A stretch of DNA of 64,000 nt from Burkholderia sp. Ac-20365 (GCF_017104715.1 NZ_JAAGPI010000011.1:186001-250000), one strand, 5' to 3'. Positions 33,865 to 43,623 are shown, numbered from the stretch's first letter. The notes: generated by a model not told the origin, from the sequence alone. A program made the numbers and translations.

Positions 33865-34501
33865 GCGTTTTTTTTTGTCTTGCGACGATGGGGTGGTTTG
33901 CTTTCGCTTTGTGCTGGCATCCGCGGTTTGTTATCGGTGGTTCAGGCGTTGCCCCTGTGCGGGGCGGCACTTACTTTCTTTGCCGCCGCAAAGAAAGTAA
34001 GCAAAGAAAGCGGGCTAACACCGCCGGTTCTTGACCACCGCCTGAGGGCCCCCAACAGTTCCTCCGCTTCACACGGCAACCGCTCCGTTTGATGCCCGTT
34101 GCCAGCGCTCCGAATTGGCGCCTCACCCGCTTCAATCACCCGTAGCGTAGCGAACGGCAGCAAATGATTGCGGCCGCCCAGGTGGCAAACTATGTGTAGG
34201 TCGTGGTGCTGCACACGTCATCGCTCCTACGACACCGATCGTGCTTTCGAGCGGCCCACCTTGCTTTTCAGTCCGGAGTGAAGCGCATAAGCCGCGACAG
34301 CCGACACACAGTTTGCCGCTATAGAACGTGGGAGATTTGATCGCGCCAGCAGCGACGCGGGAGCATGAAGTGGGTGACGAGCTAATTCGAAGCGTTGGCA
34401 GCGGGTATCGAGAAGAACCTTGCCGCGAACGGGGCGGGGCCGTTGAGGGCCCGTGGGCAAACGTCAAAAATTAGCGGTGTTCAGCGGCTTTCTTTTGCCT
34501 C

Positions 34502-35600
34502 GAGTTTTCAAATCTGAAGTGCAACACCCCCGACTCGTTTAAGGTGTTGCCATGGAAAAACGATACCGACAACTCCAGCCAGAAGAGCGGCTGACGATCG
34601 CCAGCCTGCGTCTGCAAGGTTCAAGCATACGGGCCATGGCCCGTATGCTTAAGCGCTCACCTGCAACGGTGAGCCGTGAACTGGCGCGCAACAGCGGACC
34701 CGAGCACTATGCTTCGATGCCGGCCCAGGCGCTAAGCGTCGCACGACGTGCCGCTGCCCGACGCCCCGCCAAGCTTGACCCGCAAGGCGTTACATGGCGC
34801 ATTGTCCTCACGCTGCTGGACTGGAAATGGTCGCCTCAGCAGATATCGGGTACGCTCAAACGTATGTACCCGAATGATTCGTCCCAGCGGGTCTCGCACG
34901 AGACTATCTACACGGCCATCTACGCCCACCCGTATGGGGAACTGCGTCGCCAGCTCATCGCCTGTCTGCGCCACCATCGCAGCGATCGCATGCCGCGAAC
35001 CCGCGGCAAAGACCGGCGCGGCCAGATCCCCGACATGCTCAGCATTCATGTGCGCCCACCCGAGGCGGACGACCGCGTGATGCCGGGCCACTGGGAAGGC
35101 GACTTCATCAAGGGCGCAAACAATGGTTCTGCTGTGGGCGTGCTGGTCGAACGCTCCAGCCGCCTGGTGCTGCTTGCCAGGATGGACGATGCGACAGCGG
35201 CATCGGCACTCGCCGGGTTCTCTGCCAAACTTAATTCCATCGCTGCGCCGTTACGCCAAAGCCTGACGTACGACCAGGGCAAGGAAATGGCGTGCCACGA
35301 GCAACTCGCTGCTGCCACCGGAGTGAAGGTCTACTTCTGTGACCCGCATAGCCCCTGGCAACGCGGCACCTGCGAGAACACCAATGGTCTGCTACGCCAG
35401 TATCTGCCCAAGGGCACGGATCTCTCGGTCTACAGTCAGGATGACCTTGACGCCATTGCCGATAGCCTCAACGCTCGCCCTCGTGCCACACACGCATTTC
35501 ACTCGCCGTTCGAAGCCTTCTCCACCATGCTTGCACTTGCCTCCAGCCCCGATACTTCTGTCCACTAAGCCTCGTGTTGCACTTCACGTTTGAAACCGCC
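34502..35600 (+). mobile_element. IS30-family insertion sequence (1099 bp) with 3-bp target duplication
   Basis: Terminal inverted repeats of about 27 bp (left CGAGTTTTCAAATCTGAAG, right complement GGCGGTTTCAAACGTGAAG, both continuing TGCAACAC) enclose one transposase gene. CCT is duplicated at 34499-34501 and 35601-35603, and removing the IS restores the repeat element exactly. The insertion is at the outer edge of the 34-bp palindrome. Confidence 0.93.
34552..35568 (+). CDS. IS30-family transposase
   Basis: 338 residues starting MEKRYRQLQPEERLTIASLR. An N-terminal helix-turn-helix (MARMLKRSPATVSRELARN) is followed by the DDE catalytic core: GHWEGDFIKGAN (first Asp), LTYDQGKEMACHE (second Asp) and PWQRGTCENTNGLLRQYLPK (Glu). 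The frame is complete with both ends of the IS intact, so it is probably active or recently active. Confidence 0.96.
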   Translation: MEKRYRQLQPEERLTIASLRLQGSSIRAMARMLKRSPATVSRELARNSGPEHYASMPAQALSVARRAAARRPAKLDPQGVTWRIVLTLLDWKWSPQQISGTLKRMYPNDSSQRVSHETIYTAIYAHPYGELRRQLIACLRHHRSDRMPRTRGKDRRGQIPDMLSIHVRPPEADDRVMPGHWEGDFIKGANNGSAVGVLVERSSRLVLLARMDDATAASALAGFSAKLNSIAAPLRQSLTYDQGKEMACHEQLAAATGVKVYFCDPHSPWQRGTCENTNGLLRQYLPKGTDLSVYSQDDLDAIADSLNARPRATHAFHSPFEAFSTMLALASSPDTSVH

Positions 35601-35732
35601 CCTACTTTTCTTTGCCGCGGCAAAGAAAAGTAGGTGCCGCCCCGCACAGGGGCAACGCGTGAGGCACCAATAACAAATCGCGGATGCCAGCAAAAACACA
35701 AGCAAACCCAAAGCGTCGCAGACACAAAAACC

Positions 35733-36113
35733 TTAAACCAAACCCTGCCGCAAGCAATACCCAGCAATCGCCTCAATAACCTCGGCATCTTCGCCAACAG
35801 CAGTAGAGCAACGAATCTCAACAGAAGGATTCGCGCTGCGGCATTGATCCAGGATCACAGGCAAATCACGCCGAATATGCCCGCCTTGACCAAAAAAAAC
35901 AGGCACAACGGTGATAACAGAAGCCCCGGCTGTAACCTGAGCAGCCACAGCCGAAGGCAAATCAGGCGTCATCAACTCGAGATACGCAAGGGAAACAGGC
36001 CCACCAGACGGGCCTCGCAGCTCCTGCAAGCGTGCGCGTAGCCGCTCAAAAGGCTCAGCCCAGCGGGCATCCCTCGCGCCATGCGCAAACAGCACAATCC
36101 CATGAGCACCCAT
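35733..36113 (-). CDS. cbiX: CbiX/SirB-type sirohydrochlorin chelatase-like protein
   Basis: 126 residues from ATG 36113 (MGAHGIVLFAHGARDARW), a single short CbiX domain with the metal-site His in LFAHGARD and a second one in FFGQGGHIRRDLP. It would insert iron (or cobalt) into sirohydrochlorin, completing siroheme synthesis begun by the methyltransferase of the cys operon. A longer reading begins with a TTG inside the lptG stop region and is less likely. Plus-strand A+C richness marks it as the right flank of repeat C. Confidence 0.85.
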   Translation of the reverse strand: MGAHGIVLFAHGARDARWAEPFERLRARLQELRGPSGGPVSLAYLELMTPDLPSAVAAQVTAGASVITVVPVFFGQGGHIRRDLPVILDQCRSANPSVEIRCSTAVGEDAEVIEAIAGYCLRQGLV

Positions 36114-36143
36114 CGCCTGATCGCCCCGCGAGGAAGAAAACAA

Positions 36144-37292
36144 CTAATGCCGGTCAACCCATTTCAAGCCGACCAACCCGAGCACGAGATAGATCAACGC
36201 CGGCGTCGCCGCCGTCAACGGCGCAGGCCACGTATTCAGATTGCCGATGTGCGAGAACAGCGTGTTGAACAGCTGGAAGCTCATGCCCAGCATGATCCCG
36301 CCAAACACCTTCATACCGACTACGCCCGCACGCGTATGCAGATACGCAAACGGCAACGACAGCACCAGCATCACGAACACCGCGAACGGGTAGAGAATCT
36401 TGCGCCACAGCGCGATCTCGTAGCGTTGCGTGTCCTGATGATTCTCGGTCAAGTGCTGGATATAACGGAACAGATTGAACATCGACATCCGTTCCGGCGC
36501 GACCAGCAGCACTGAGAGAATCTGCGGCGTCAGTTCCGAGCGCAGCGAATACTCAGGCAAGGCCACCTGCTTCGCGCGATACACCGGGTTCAACGCGTCG
36601 GCGGGCTTGCCGGCGTCGGGCGCGACGTCGATCAGTTGCGTGTCGGTTACGTCCTTCAGCAGCCAGTGGCCGGGCGGCTGATACTGGCCCGACTTCGCAA
36701 TGCGCACATTCGACAGACGGAACTTCGAATCGAATTCGTAGATGCGCACGTTCGAAATGGTCGCATCGGGCTGCAACTGCCCGACGTTCACGAAGCGCGT
36801 CACCTGCTCGCCGTCGGCGCGGGCCGTCAGCGTGTCCTTCACCCAGACGCCTGACTCGAAGTTGCTCGACACCGACGAACCCAGCGCCTCCAGCCGCACG
36901 CGCTCCGACAGTTGATCGGTATAAGGCCCGACCACTTCGCCAATGATGTACGTGAGAAACACGAGCGGAATGCCGATCTTCAGCAGCGAGCGTAGCGCCT
37001 GATTGGTTGCGAGACCGGACACGCGGAAAATCGTGTACTCGGAATTCGCGGCCATCTGCGCGAACACGTAGATCGCGCTGATCAGCGCGGCCACCGGAAT
37101 GATTTCGTAGAAGCGCGACGGCGTCTGCAGCGCGACGCGCAGCACCGCGTACTGGAACTTGTAGTTGCCGTGGCCGACCGAGTTCAGTTCGTTGATCAGG
37201 TCGAAGAAGAAGAACAGACCCGAAAACGCGAACAGAATGAAGATGAACGTGAGGTAGACCTGACGCGCGAAATACTTTTCATAGATGCGCAT
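36144..37292 (-). CDS. lptG: LPS export ABC permease LptG
   Basis: 382-residue YjgP/YjgQ-family permease: N-terminal MRIYEKYFARQVYLTFIFIL, three transmembrane helices on each side of a periplasmic beta-jellyroll region (about 115-270), and the C-terminal GVVGMKVFGGIMLGMSFQLF. With LptF and cytosolic LptB it extracts lipopolysaccharide from the inner membrane. It starts 3 bp after the lptF stop. Confidence 0.95.
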   Translation of the reverse strand: MRIYEKYFARQVYLTFIFILFAFSGLFFFFDLINELNSVGHGNYKFQYAVLRVALQTPSRFYEIIPVAALISAIYVFAQMAANSEYTIFRVSGLATNQALRSLLKIGIPLVFLTYIIGEVVGPYTDQLSERVRLEALGSSVSSNFESGVWVKDTLTARADGEQVTRFVNVGQLQPDATISNVRIYEFDSKFRLSNVRIAKSGQYQPPGHWLLKDVTDTQLIDVAPDAGKPADALNPVYRAKQVALPEYSLRSELTPQILSVLLVAPERMSMFNLFRYIQHLTENHQDTQRYEIALWRKILYPFAVFVMLVLSLPFAYLHTRAGVVGMKVFGGIMLGMSFQLFNTLFSHIGNLNTWPAPLTAATPALIYLVLGLVGLKWVDRH

Positions 37293-37295
37293 TGG

Positions 37296-38408
37296 TCACG
37301 CTCCCTGCGCCGGACGGTCCGACGACCGGCTGAACATCGCCCGCGTGAAGAGCGGCCGGTTGCGCACCCGCAGCCAGAAGATGAACGCGACAACCAGCGC
37401 GACGACGATATGCAGCCCCACGAGGCCCACGCCGAACGACATCTTGCCCTGCTCGATCCACGACTGCACGACGTTCAGCAGATTCGAATAGGTCAGATAG
37501 ATCAGCACCGCCATCACGAGGTTGATCGTGCGGCTGCGCCGCGGATTCTGGTGGGCCAGCGGAATAGCGAGCAGCATCAGGTTGATCGCGATCAAAGGCA
37601 AACCCGCGCGCCACGCGAACTCAGCCAGATTCTGGCGGGTCGGGTCGCGGAACAGGTCGAGCGTCGGCGTGCCCGTCGTGGTCGGCGTGCTGACCACCGG
37701 CTGGCTCTGGATCTTCACGCCGTAACGCTCGAACTCCATGATGCGGAAGTCGGGATGGCCCGGCTCGCCGTCGTAGCGCCGGCCGTTTTCGAGCACGACG
37801 AAGCGGTCGCCGTTTGCATGCGTTTCCGTATGGCCGTTCTTCGACACGACCACGTTCACCTTGCCGCCTTCCGTGCTCGTGACGAACACGTTCTCGACGT
37901 GGCCCTGATCGGGCGACATCTTCTCGATGAAGAACACGCGGTGGCTGGTAGCGGATTCGCGGAACTGGCCCGGCGCGAGCAGCGAGACCTCGTCGCGCTG
38001 CTGGAAGCGCGCGCGGATCAGCTTGCTCTGCTGGTTCGACCACGGCCAGCCGACGAACACGAAGAACGCGATCAGAATGATGATGGGCGTCGCGAACAGG
38101 CCGATCGGCTTGATGAAGCGCGTGAGGCTCACGCCCGAGGCGAGCCACACGACCATTTCGGAATCCTTGTACCAGCGCGTGAGCACGAACAGGATCGACA
38201 CGAACAGCGTCGCGACCAGCATGATCGCGAGATAGCCGATGACCGTCAGACCGATCAGCACGAGCACGTCGCGCGGGTCGATTTCACCGGACGCCGCGAA
38301 GCCGACGATGCGGATCATCATCGTCGTCAGGACCAGCGTGAGCAGAACCATGAACACGGCGCCAGCCGTGTACGCCAGTTCGCGCTGGAGGGAGCGTTCA
38401 AAAATCAT
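37296..38408 (-). CDS. lptF: LPS export ABC permease LptF
   Basis: 370 residues beginning MIFERSLQRELAYTAGAVF, with the same six-helix plus periplasmic-domain layout as LptG (soluble part about 130-260). It partners LptG in the LptB2FG transporter. It is divergent from pepA, the usual neighbour in beta-proteobacteria, across 136 bp. Confidence 0.95.
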   Translation of the reverse strand: MIFERSLQRELAYTAGAVFMVLLTLVLTTMMIRIVGFAASGEIDPRDVLVLIGLTVIGYLAIMLVATLFVSILFVLTRWYKDSEMVVWLASGVSLTRFIKPIGLFATPIIILIAFFVFVGWPWSNQQSKLIRARFQQRDEVSLLAPGQFRESATSHRVFFIEKMSPDQGHVENVFVTSTEGGKVNVVVSKNGHTETHANGDRFVVLENGRRYDGEPGHPDFRIMEFERYGVKIQSQPVVSTPTTTGTPTLDLFRDPTRQNLAEFAWRAGLPLIAINLMLLAIPLAHQNPRRSRTINLVMAVLIYLTYSNLLNVVQSWIEQGKMSFGVGLVGLHIVVALVVAFIFWLRVRNRPLFTRAMFSRSSDRPAQGA

Positions 38409-38544
38409 GGTTGATGATGAGAGGGGGCGCTCCGGGAGGCGGCGGGGTTCAGCCCCATCACGCCTTCGTGCAGCCGCCGCGGGAAAAATAGCGGATAATT
38501 GCGGCTTTCATCCTAAGCCCAGATTTTATCCGAGGACAAGCGCG

Positions 38545-40056
38545 ATGGACTTTAGCATAAAAGCCTGTGATTGGAGCAAAGGCTCGACCAACGGGTTCCT
38601 TACCGGAAAATCGGATTGCATCGTGATCGGTGTGTTCGAGTCGCAGACGCTGTCGGGCGCGGCGCTGGAAATCGACGCGGCCACCAAGGGCCTGCTTACA
38701 CGCATCGTCAAGGCCGGCGACATGGACGGCAAGATCGGCAGCACCGTGTTCCTGCATGAAGTGCAGGGCATCGGCGCGTCGCGCGTGCTGCTGGTCGGCC
38801 TCGGCAAGCAGGATGCCTTCACGCAGAAAGCCTACGGCGACGCCGTGCGCGCCGCGTGGCGCGCAATCCTCGGCACCAAGATCACGCAGGTCACGTTCAC
38901 GCTGGCTCAGGCGCCCGTCAAGGAGCGTTCGTCGGATTGGGCCGTGCGCGCCGCGATCCTCGCGCTGCGCGAGCTGACGTACAAGTTCACGCAAATGAAG
39001 AGCAAGCCGGACACCAGCGCGCGTGCATTGAAGCGCATCGTGTTCAGCGTCGACGCAGCGGACGAGAAGCTCGCCAAGGTCGCGCTCAAGCAGGGCGTCG
39101 CGCTCGCAAACGGCATGGATCTGACGAAGGATCTCGGCAACCTGCCGGGCAACGTCTGCACGCCGACCTATCTGGGCAACACCGCGAAGAAACTCGCGAA
39201 AGACTGGAAGCTGAAGGTCGAAGTGCTCGGCCAGAAGCAGCTCGAAGCGCTGAAGATGGGCTCGTTCCTGTCGGTCACGAGGGGTTCCGTCGAGCCGCCG
39301 CAGTTCATCGTGCTCCAGTATCAGGGCGGTTCCGCGAAGGCTGCGCCCGTCGTGCTGGTCGGCAAGGGCATCACGTTCGACACGGGCGGCATTTCGCTGA
39401 AACCCGGCGACGGCATGGACGAGATGAAGTACGACATGTGCGGCGCAGGCTCCGTGCTCGGCACGCTGCGCGCGGTCGCCGAAATGGGCCTGAAGCTCAA
39501 CGTGGTCGGCATCATCCCGACTTGCGAGAACATGCCCGCGGGCAATGCGACCAAGCCGGGCGACATCGTCACCAGCATGAAGGGTCTCACCATTGAAGTG
39601 CTGAACACGGACGCGGAAGGCCGCCTGATCCTGTGCGACGCGCTCACGTATGCAGAGCGCTTCAAGCCCGCTGCCGTGATCGACATCGCGACGCTGACGG
39701 GCGCCTGCATCATCGCGCTCGGTCATCACAACAGCGGCCTGTTCTCGAAGGACGACGCGCTCGCGGGCGAATTGCTGGATGCATCGAAGGAAGCGTCCGA
39801 CCCGGCATGGCGCCTGCCGCTCGACGACGAGTATCAGGATCAGCTCAAGTCGAATTTCGCCGATATCGCCAACATCGGCGGACGTCCGGCGGGCAGCGTG
39901 ACGGCAGCGTGCTTCCTGTCGCGCTTCACGGAAGCGTATCCGTGGGCGCACCTGGATATCGCCGGCACCGCGTGGAAGAGCGGCGCGGCGAAGGGCGCAA
40001 CGGGCCGTCCCGTGCCGCTGCTGGCGCAGTTCCTGATCGACCGCGCCGCGCAATGA
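38545..40056 (+). CDS. pepA: Leucyl aminopeptidase (M17)
   Basis: 503 residues from ATG 38545 after a GAGGAC ribosome site. The C-terminal catalytic domain carries the two-metal site residues in VGKGITFDTGGISLKPG, MKYDMCGA and the family signature NTDAEGRLIL. It removes N-terminal residues from peptides in the cytoplasm, and some homologues also act as DNA-binding proteins. It is followed by holC, as is common in this group. Confidence 0.96.
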   Translation: MDFSIKACDWSKGSTNGFLTGKSDCIVIGVFESQTLSGAALEIDAATKGLLTRIVKAGDMDGKIGSTVFLHEVQGIGASRVLLVGLGKQDAFTQKAYGDAVRAAWRAILGTKITQVTFTLAQAPVKERSSDWAVRAAILALRELTYKFTQMKSKPDTSARALKRIVFSVDAADEKLAKVALKQGVALANGMDLTKDLGNLPGNVCTPTYLGNTAKKLAKDWKLKVEVLGQKQLEALKMGSFLSVTRGSVEPPQFIVLQYQGGSAKAAPVVLVGKGITFDTGGISLKPGDGMDEMKYDMCGAGSVLGTLRAVAEMGLKLNVVGIIPTCENMPAGNATKPGDIVTSMKGLTIEVLNTDAEGRLILCDALTYAERFKPAAVIDIATLTGACIIALGHHNSGLFSKDDALAGELLDASKEASDPAWRLPLDDEYQDQLKSNFADIANIGGRPAGSVTAACFLSRFTEAYPWAHLDIAGTAWKSGAAKGATGRPVPLLAQFLIDRAAQ

Positions 40057-40111
40057 CGCTTCGCAGTTCGATCACGCGTCACATGTATCACGCAGCAAGG
40101 CAGGATCGCCG

Positions 40112-40528
40112 ATGACCCGCATCGACTTTCATTCGAACGTCGGCGATTCGCTGCAGTACGCGTGCCGTCTCGTGCGCAAGGCGTATCAGGCCGGCCAGCC
40201 GCTCGTCGTGCTGGCCGAACCGCCGCGCCTGCGCGCGTTCGACGAGCAGTTGTGGACCTTCTCGCCGCTCGACTTCATTCCGCATTGCCTCGCGGCGAGC
40301 CCGCTCGCGGCGCAAACGCCTGTCGTGCTCACTTCGTCGCTCGACGACGTGCCGCACCATCAGATACTGTTGAATCTGGGTGCAACGGTGCCGCCGCAGT
40401 TCGCGCGCTTCGAGCGCCTGCTGGAAATCGTCGGCAATGCGCCCGACGAACTGGCCGCCGGGCGCGAGCGCTATCGCTTCTATCGCGATCGCGGCTATGC
40501 TCTGAACAACTACAAGCAGGGCGCCTGA
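40112..40528 (+). CDS. holC: DNA polymerase III chi subunit
   Basis: 138 residues of the HolC family: MTRIDFHSNVGDSLQYACRL at the start, then LRAFDEQLWTFSPLDFIPHC and a C-terminal RYRFYRDRGYALNNYK. It links the clamp loader to single-strand binding protein at the replication fork. It lies 55 bp after pepA, co-directional. Confidence 0.94.
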   Translation: MTRIDFHSNVGDSLQYACRLVRKAYQAGQPLVVLAEPPRLRAFDEQLWTFSPLDFIPHCLAASPLAAQTPVVLTSSLDDVPHHQILLNLGATVPPQFARFERLLEIVGNAPDELAAGRERYRFYRDRGYALNNYKQGA

Positions 40529-40619
40529 CCGGCTGTTGTCCGTGCACTGTCCGCTCGATGCGCGGGATTGTCCGATTCGCGCAGAACCGGCTCGTCCGAT
40601 CTTTCAAGGGAGTGTTTTC

Positions 40620-41273
40620 GTGTCCCAATCTTCCGACTCTTCCGATCAAGACATCCCCATGCTGACCGACGTGATGGAGACGGGGCACGATCCGCATGCG
40701 AAGGCGAAGCGGCCGAAGCGCGGCGGCGCGCATGCGCACGAAGGCTCGCACGCACGCAAGCATGGGACGGCGCATGACAAGCATGACGACCGGCACGACG
40801 CGCATGTCGAATCCGACAAGCCGGTCGTCCGTGATGACGACGTGCCCGTTCTCGATTCCATCTACGAATCGCCGCAAGCACCGTTGCATGCGCCTCTGCG
40901 CGAGCCGGCGCAGTTCGTGCCGGGTGAGGCGGAGTTCACGTCGGGTTCGGCAGCGGAGCAGTATGTCGCGCCGCCCGAGCCGGTTGTCATGCCGGCGGAG
41001 CACGTTCACGCATCGGTTGCAGCGCCCAGCCAGGCCACCGACTACGATGCCGACGTGCTGGCCGAGCGCCTGCGCGGGCGCTTCGCGACATATCTGAAAG
41101 GCGATGGACGGAATCTGATTGAAGCGCGCTGCCGTGATGCGTTCCAGGATCACACGACCTGGCTCGTCAATCAGATCACGCGCGAGGTGGCGCTCGCGCT
41201 GGAAACGGAAATGCTCAGCTGGGTGCGCGAGGCGATCCGCGAAGAACTCGGCAATTCGACGACGAGCAAGTAA
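40620..41273 (+). CDS. DUF2486 protein with His-rich N-terminal region
   Basis: 217 residues from GTG 40620, which has AAGGGA at the right distance; a more upstream ATG lacks one. The family tag DIPMLTDVM opens the protein, and a second related segment (DDVPVLDSIYE) follows. Between them is a low-complexity stretch (about 25-65) dense in His, Lys and Asp. The C-terminus is helical (LRGRFATYLKGDGRNLIEAR). Function is undescribed. It is 90 bp after holC. Confidence 0.85.
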   Translation: MSQSSDSSDQDIPMLTDVMETGHDPHAKAKRPKRGGAHAHEGSHARKHGTAHDKHDDRHDAHVESDKPVVRDDDVPVLDSIYESPQAPLHAPLREPAQFVPGEAEFTSGSAAEQYVAPPEPVVMPAEHVHASVAAPSQATDYDADVLAERLRGRFATYLKGDGRNLIEARCRDAFQDHTTWLVNQITREVALALETEMLSWVREAIREELGNSTTSK

Positions 41274-41310
41274 TAGCAAGCAAGAGCAGCTAGGCCGCGC
41301 ACGACGCGTG

Positions 41311-41637
41311 TTATTTGAGCGTCAGGATCCAGCTTGCCAGCGACATCGCTTCGTCCTGCGTGACCTGCGTGTTCGCGGGCATCGGCACGGGGCCCCAGAC
41401 GCCCGCGCTGCCCTCCGTGATCTTGCGCGTGAGGTAGACGACGGCATCGCTGCGCGTCGCGTATTTCGCGGCGACATCGTGCAGCGACGGTCCCATGAAT
41501 TGCCGCGTTACCGAATGGCAGCTCATGCAGTTCTGCTTTTGCGCCAGCGCCAGGCCCTGAGCGGATTCCGCGCGCGCCGCGCCGGTGAATGCCAAAGTGC
41601 CTGCCAGCACGAGTGCCGCATACGACTTCGATTTCAT
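41311..41637 (-). CDS. Class I c-type cytochrome (c551/c552-like)
   Basis: 108 residues from ATG 41637 with a signal peptide (1-22, ending AARAE). The heme attachment motif is CMSCH and the distal Met ligand is probably in PVPMPANTQVT. It is a small periplasmic electron carrier; the partner is unknown. It is convergent with the DUF2486 gene. Confidence 0.93.
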   Translation of the reverse strand: MKSKSYAALVLAGTLAFTGAARAESAQGLALAQKQNCMSCHSVTRQFMGPSLHDVAAKYATRSDAVVYLTRKITEGSAGVWGPVPMPANTQVTQDEAMSLASWILTLK

Positions 41638-41690
41638 TATGGTCTCCGCCGGTGACTCAGCCCGGCTCGTGGTGGACGCATTATAAGAGC

Positions 41691-41723
41691 AAAGGGGCAC
41701 ACGGCGATCCGTGTGCCCCTTTG
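41691..41723 (-). terminator. Rho-independent terminator after ilvD
   Basis: AAAGGGGCACACGG with its complement around CGAT, and TTTGCTCTTAT on the minus strand. It lies about 40 bp past the ilvD stop. Confidence 0.85.
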
Positions 41724-41763
41724 TTCATCGAAGCATGCCGAGGCAAGGCGATGTTGCGCTGCG

Positions 41764-43437
41764 TCAGCCGGTGACGGCGCCCTTGTTGGCCGGCTTCACG
41801 AGCGCCGCGAACTTGGCCATCACGCCGCGCGTGTAGCGTGGCGCGGGCTGTTTCCACGCACCGCGGCGTCGTTGCAGTTCGGCATCGTCGACGTTCAGTT
41901 GCAGCAGCAGCGTGTGCGCGTCGATGGTGATCGAATCGCCTTCCTGCACCAGCGCGATCGTGCCGCCCACGAATGCCTCAGGCGCGACGTGACCGACCAC
42001 CATGCCCCACGTGCCGCCCGAGAAGCGGCCATCCGTGATCAGGCCCACCGATTCGCCGAGACCCTTGCCGATGATCGCCGAGGTCGGCGCGAGCATCTCC
42101 GGCATGCCCGGGCCGCCTTGCGGGCCGAGATAGCGCAGCACGACGACGTCGCCCGCCTTGATCTTGTCGGCAAGGATCGCTTCCATCGCGCTTTGCTCGT
42201 CGTCGAACACGCGCGCCGGGCCGGTGATGACGGGATTCTTCAGCCCGGTGATCTTCGCGACGGCGCCGTCTTCTGCGAGATTGCCCTTGAGGATCGCGAG
42301 ATGGCCTTCGTCGTAGAGCGCCTTGTCGAGCGGATAGATCACTTTCTGGTCCGCACGCGGCTTGCTCGGCACGTCCTTCAGTTCTTCGGCGATGGTCTTG
42401 CCGGTGATCGTCATGCAGTCGCCGTGCAGCAGCCCTGCATCCAGCAGCAGCTTCAGCACCTGTGGGATGCCGCCGGCCGCGTGCAGGTCGGTCGCGACGT
42501 ACTTGCCCGACGGCTTCAGATCGCAGATCACGGGCACTTTCTTGCGCATGCGCTCGAAGTCGTCGATGGTCCATTCGACTTCCGCCGCATGCGCGATGGC
42601 CAGATAGTGCAGCACGGCGTTGGTCGAGCCGCCCGTTGCCATGATCAGCGCGACGGCATTTTCGATCGACTTCTTCGTGATGATGTCGCGCGGCTTGCGG
42701 TCCTGCTTCACGGCTTCGACCAGCACGCGCGCCGATTCCGCGGCGGAGTCCACTTTTTCCGGATCGGGGTTCGCCATGGTCGACGAGTACATCAGCGACA
42801 TGCCGAGCGCCTCGAACGACGAACTCATCGTGTTGGCCGTGTACATGCCGCCGCACGAACCCGTGGTCGGGCAGGCGTTCTGTTCGACCCCTTCGAAATC
42901 TTCCTTCGACATGCGGCCCGCCGTGAACTCGCCCACCGCCTCGAATGACGACACGATGGTCAGGTCCACGCCTTTCCACTTGCCGGGCTTGATCGTGCCG
43001 CCATACACGTAGATGCCTGGCACGTTCATCCGCGCGAGGCCGATCATGCCGCCCGGCATGTTCTTGTCGCAGCCGCCGATCACGACCACGCCGTCCATCC
43101 ACTGACCCTGCACGCAGGTCTCGATGCAGTCGGCGATCACTTCGCGCGACACGAGCGAGTACTTCATGCCTTCTGTGCCCATCGACATGCCGTCGGAGAT
43201 GGTCGGCGTGCCGAAGGTCTGCGGGTTCGCATCGGCGCGCTTGATGGCGACCACGGCGGCGTCGGTGAGCGGTTGCAGGCCGGCGTTGCACGGCGTGATG
43301 GTCGAATGGCCGTTGGCGATGCCGATCATCGGCTTGTCGAAGTCGTCCTTCTGGTAGCCGAGCGCGTAATACATCGAGCGATTCGGCGAACGTGCGACGC
43401 CTTGCGTGATGTTCTTCGAACGACGGTTATACGGCAT
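41764..43437 (-). CDS. ilvD: Dihydroxy-acid dehydratase
   Basis: 557 residues starting MPYNRRSKNITQGVARSPN. A four-residue longer start exists but overlaps the ribosome site GGAG. Fe-S cluster cysteines lie in GGCDKNMPGGMIG and ACPTTGSCGGMYTANT. It catalyses the third step of isoleucine and valine synthesis. It is divergent from a LysR-type gene that may regulate it. Confidence 0.96.
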   Translation of the reverse strand: MPYNRRSKNITQGVARSPNRSMYYALGYQKDDFDKPMIGIANGHSTITPCNAGLQPLTDAAVVAIKRADANPQTFGTPTISDGMSMGTEGMKYSLVSREVIADCIETCVQGQWMDGVVVIGGCDKNMPGGMIGLARMNVPGIYVYGGTIKPGKWKGVDLTIVSSFEAVGEFTAGRMSKEDFEGVEQNACPTTGSCGGMYTANTMSSSFEALGMSLMYSSTMANPDPEKVDSAAESARVLVEAVKQDRKPRDIITKKSIENAVALIMATGGSTNAVLHYLAIAHAAEVEWTIDDFERMRKKVPVICDLKPSGKYVATDLHAAGGIPQVLKLLLDAGLLHGDCMTITGKTIAEELKDVPSKPRADQKVIYPLDKALYDEGHLAILKGNLAEDGAVAKITGLKNPVITGPARVFDDEQSAMEAILADKIKAGDVVVLRYLGPQGGPGMPEMLAPTSAIIGKGLGESVGLITDGRFSGGTWGMVVGHVAPEAFVGGTIALVQEGDSITIDAHTLLLQLNVDDAELQRRRGAWKQPAPRYTRGVMAKFAALVKPANKGAVTG

Positions 43438-43623
43438 GGGGAGCTCCATCCAGTTGTTGTGATGTGCGCGCCGGGCGGCGCGCTTCGCGCTTGCGGCGCG
43501 ACGGCCCGGGCGGTGCCAGCGCTGGTTCTTTAGTCTAGTTCGGGCGCGTGGGGCAAGAATGGAGTTTCTGCGAAAGAATGTCCAATATATTATTCAGCGT
43601 CGATTAGGTCGTAAAATGTATCA

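Larger units (their letters stand above)
33866..35731. repeat. Giant nested inverted-repeat element, copy C, split by an IS30 element
   Basis: Element parts at 33866-34501 and 35604-35731 total about 764 bp without the IS. The whole copy is inverted relative to A: the CTTACTTTCTTTGC near-palindrome is on the left and the perfect 34-bp palindrome is on the right (35601-35634). Central motifs are at 34184-34200 and 34301-34317, each with one change. The left tip TTTTTGTCTTGCGACG follows the beta-lactamase stop, and the right tip touches the CbiX stop. Confidence 0.9.

Noticed and set aside
40536..40619. Upstream ATG for the DUF2486 gene
   Set aside because: GTG 40620 has a well-placed AAGGGA site and puts the DIPMLTDV tag near the N-terminus as expected for the family.
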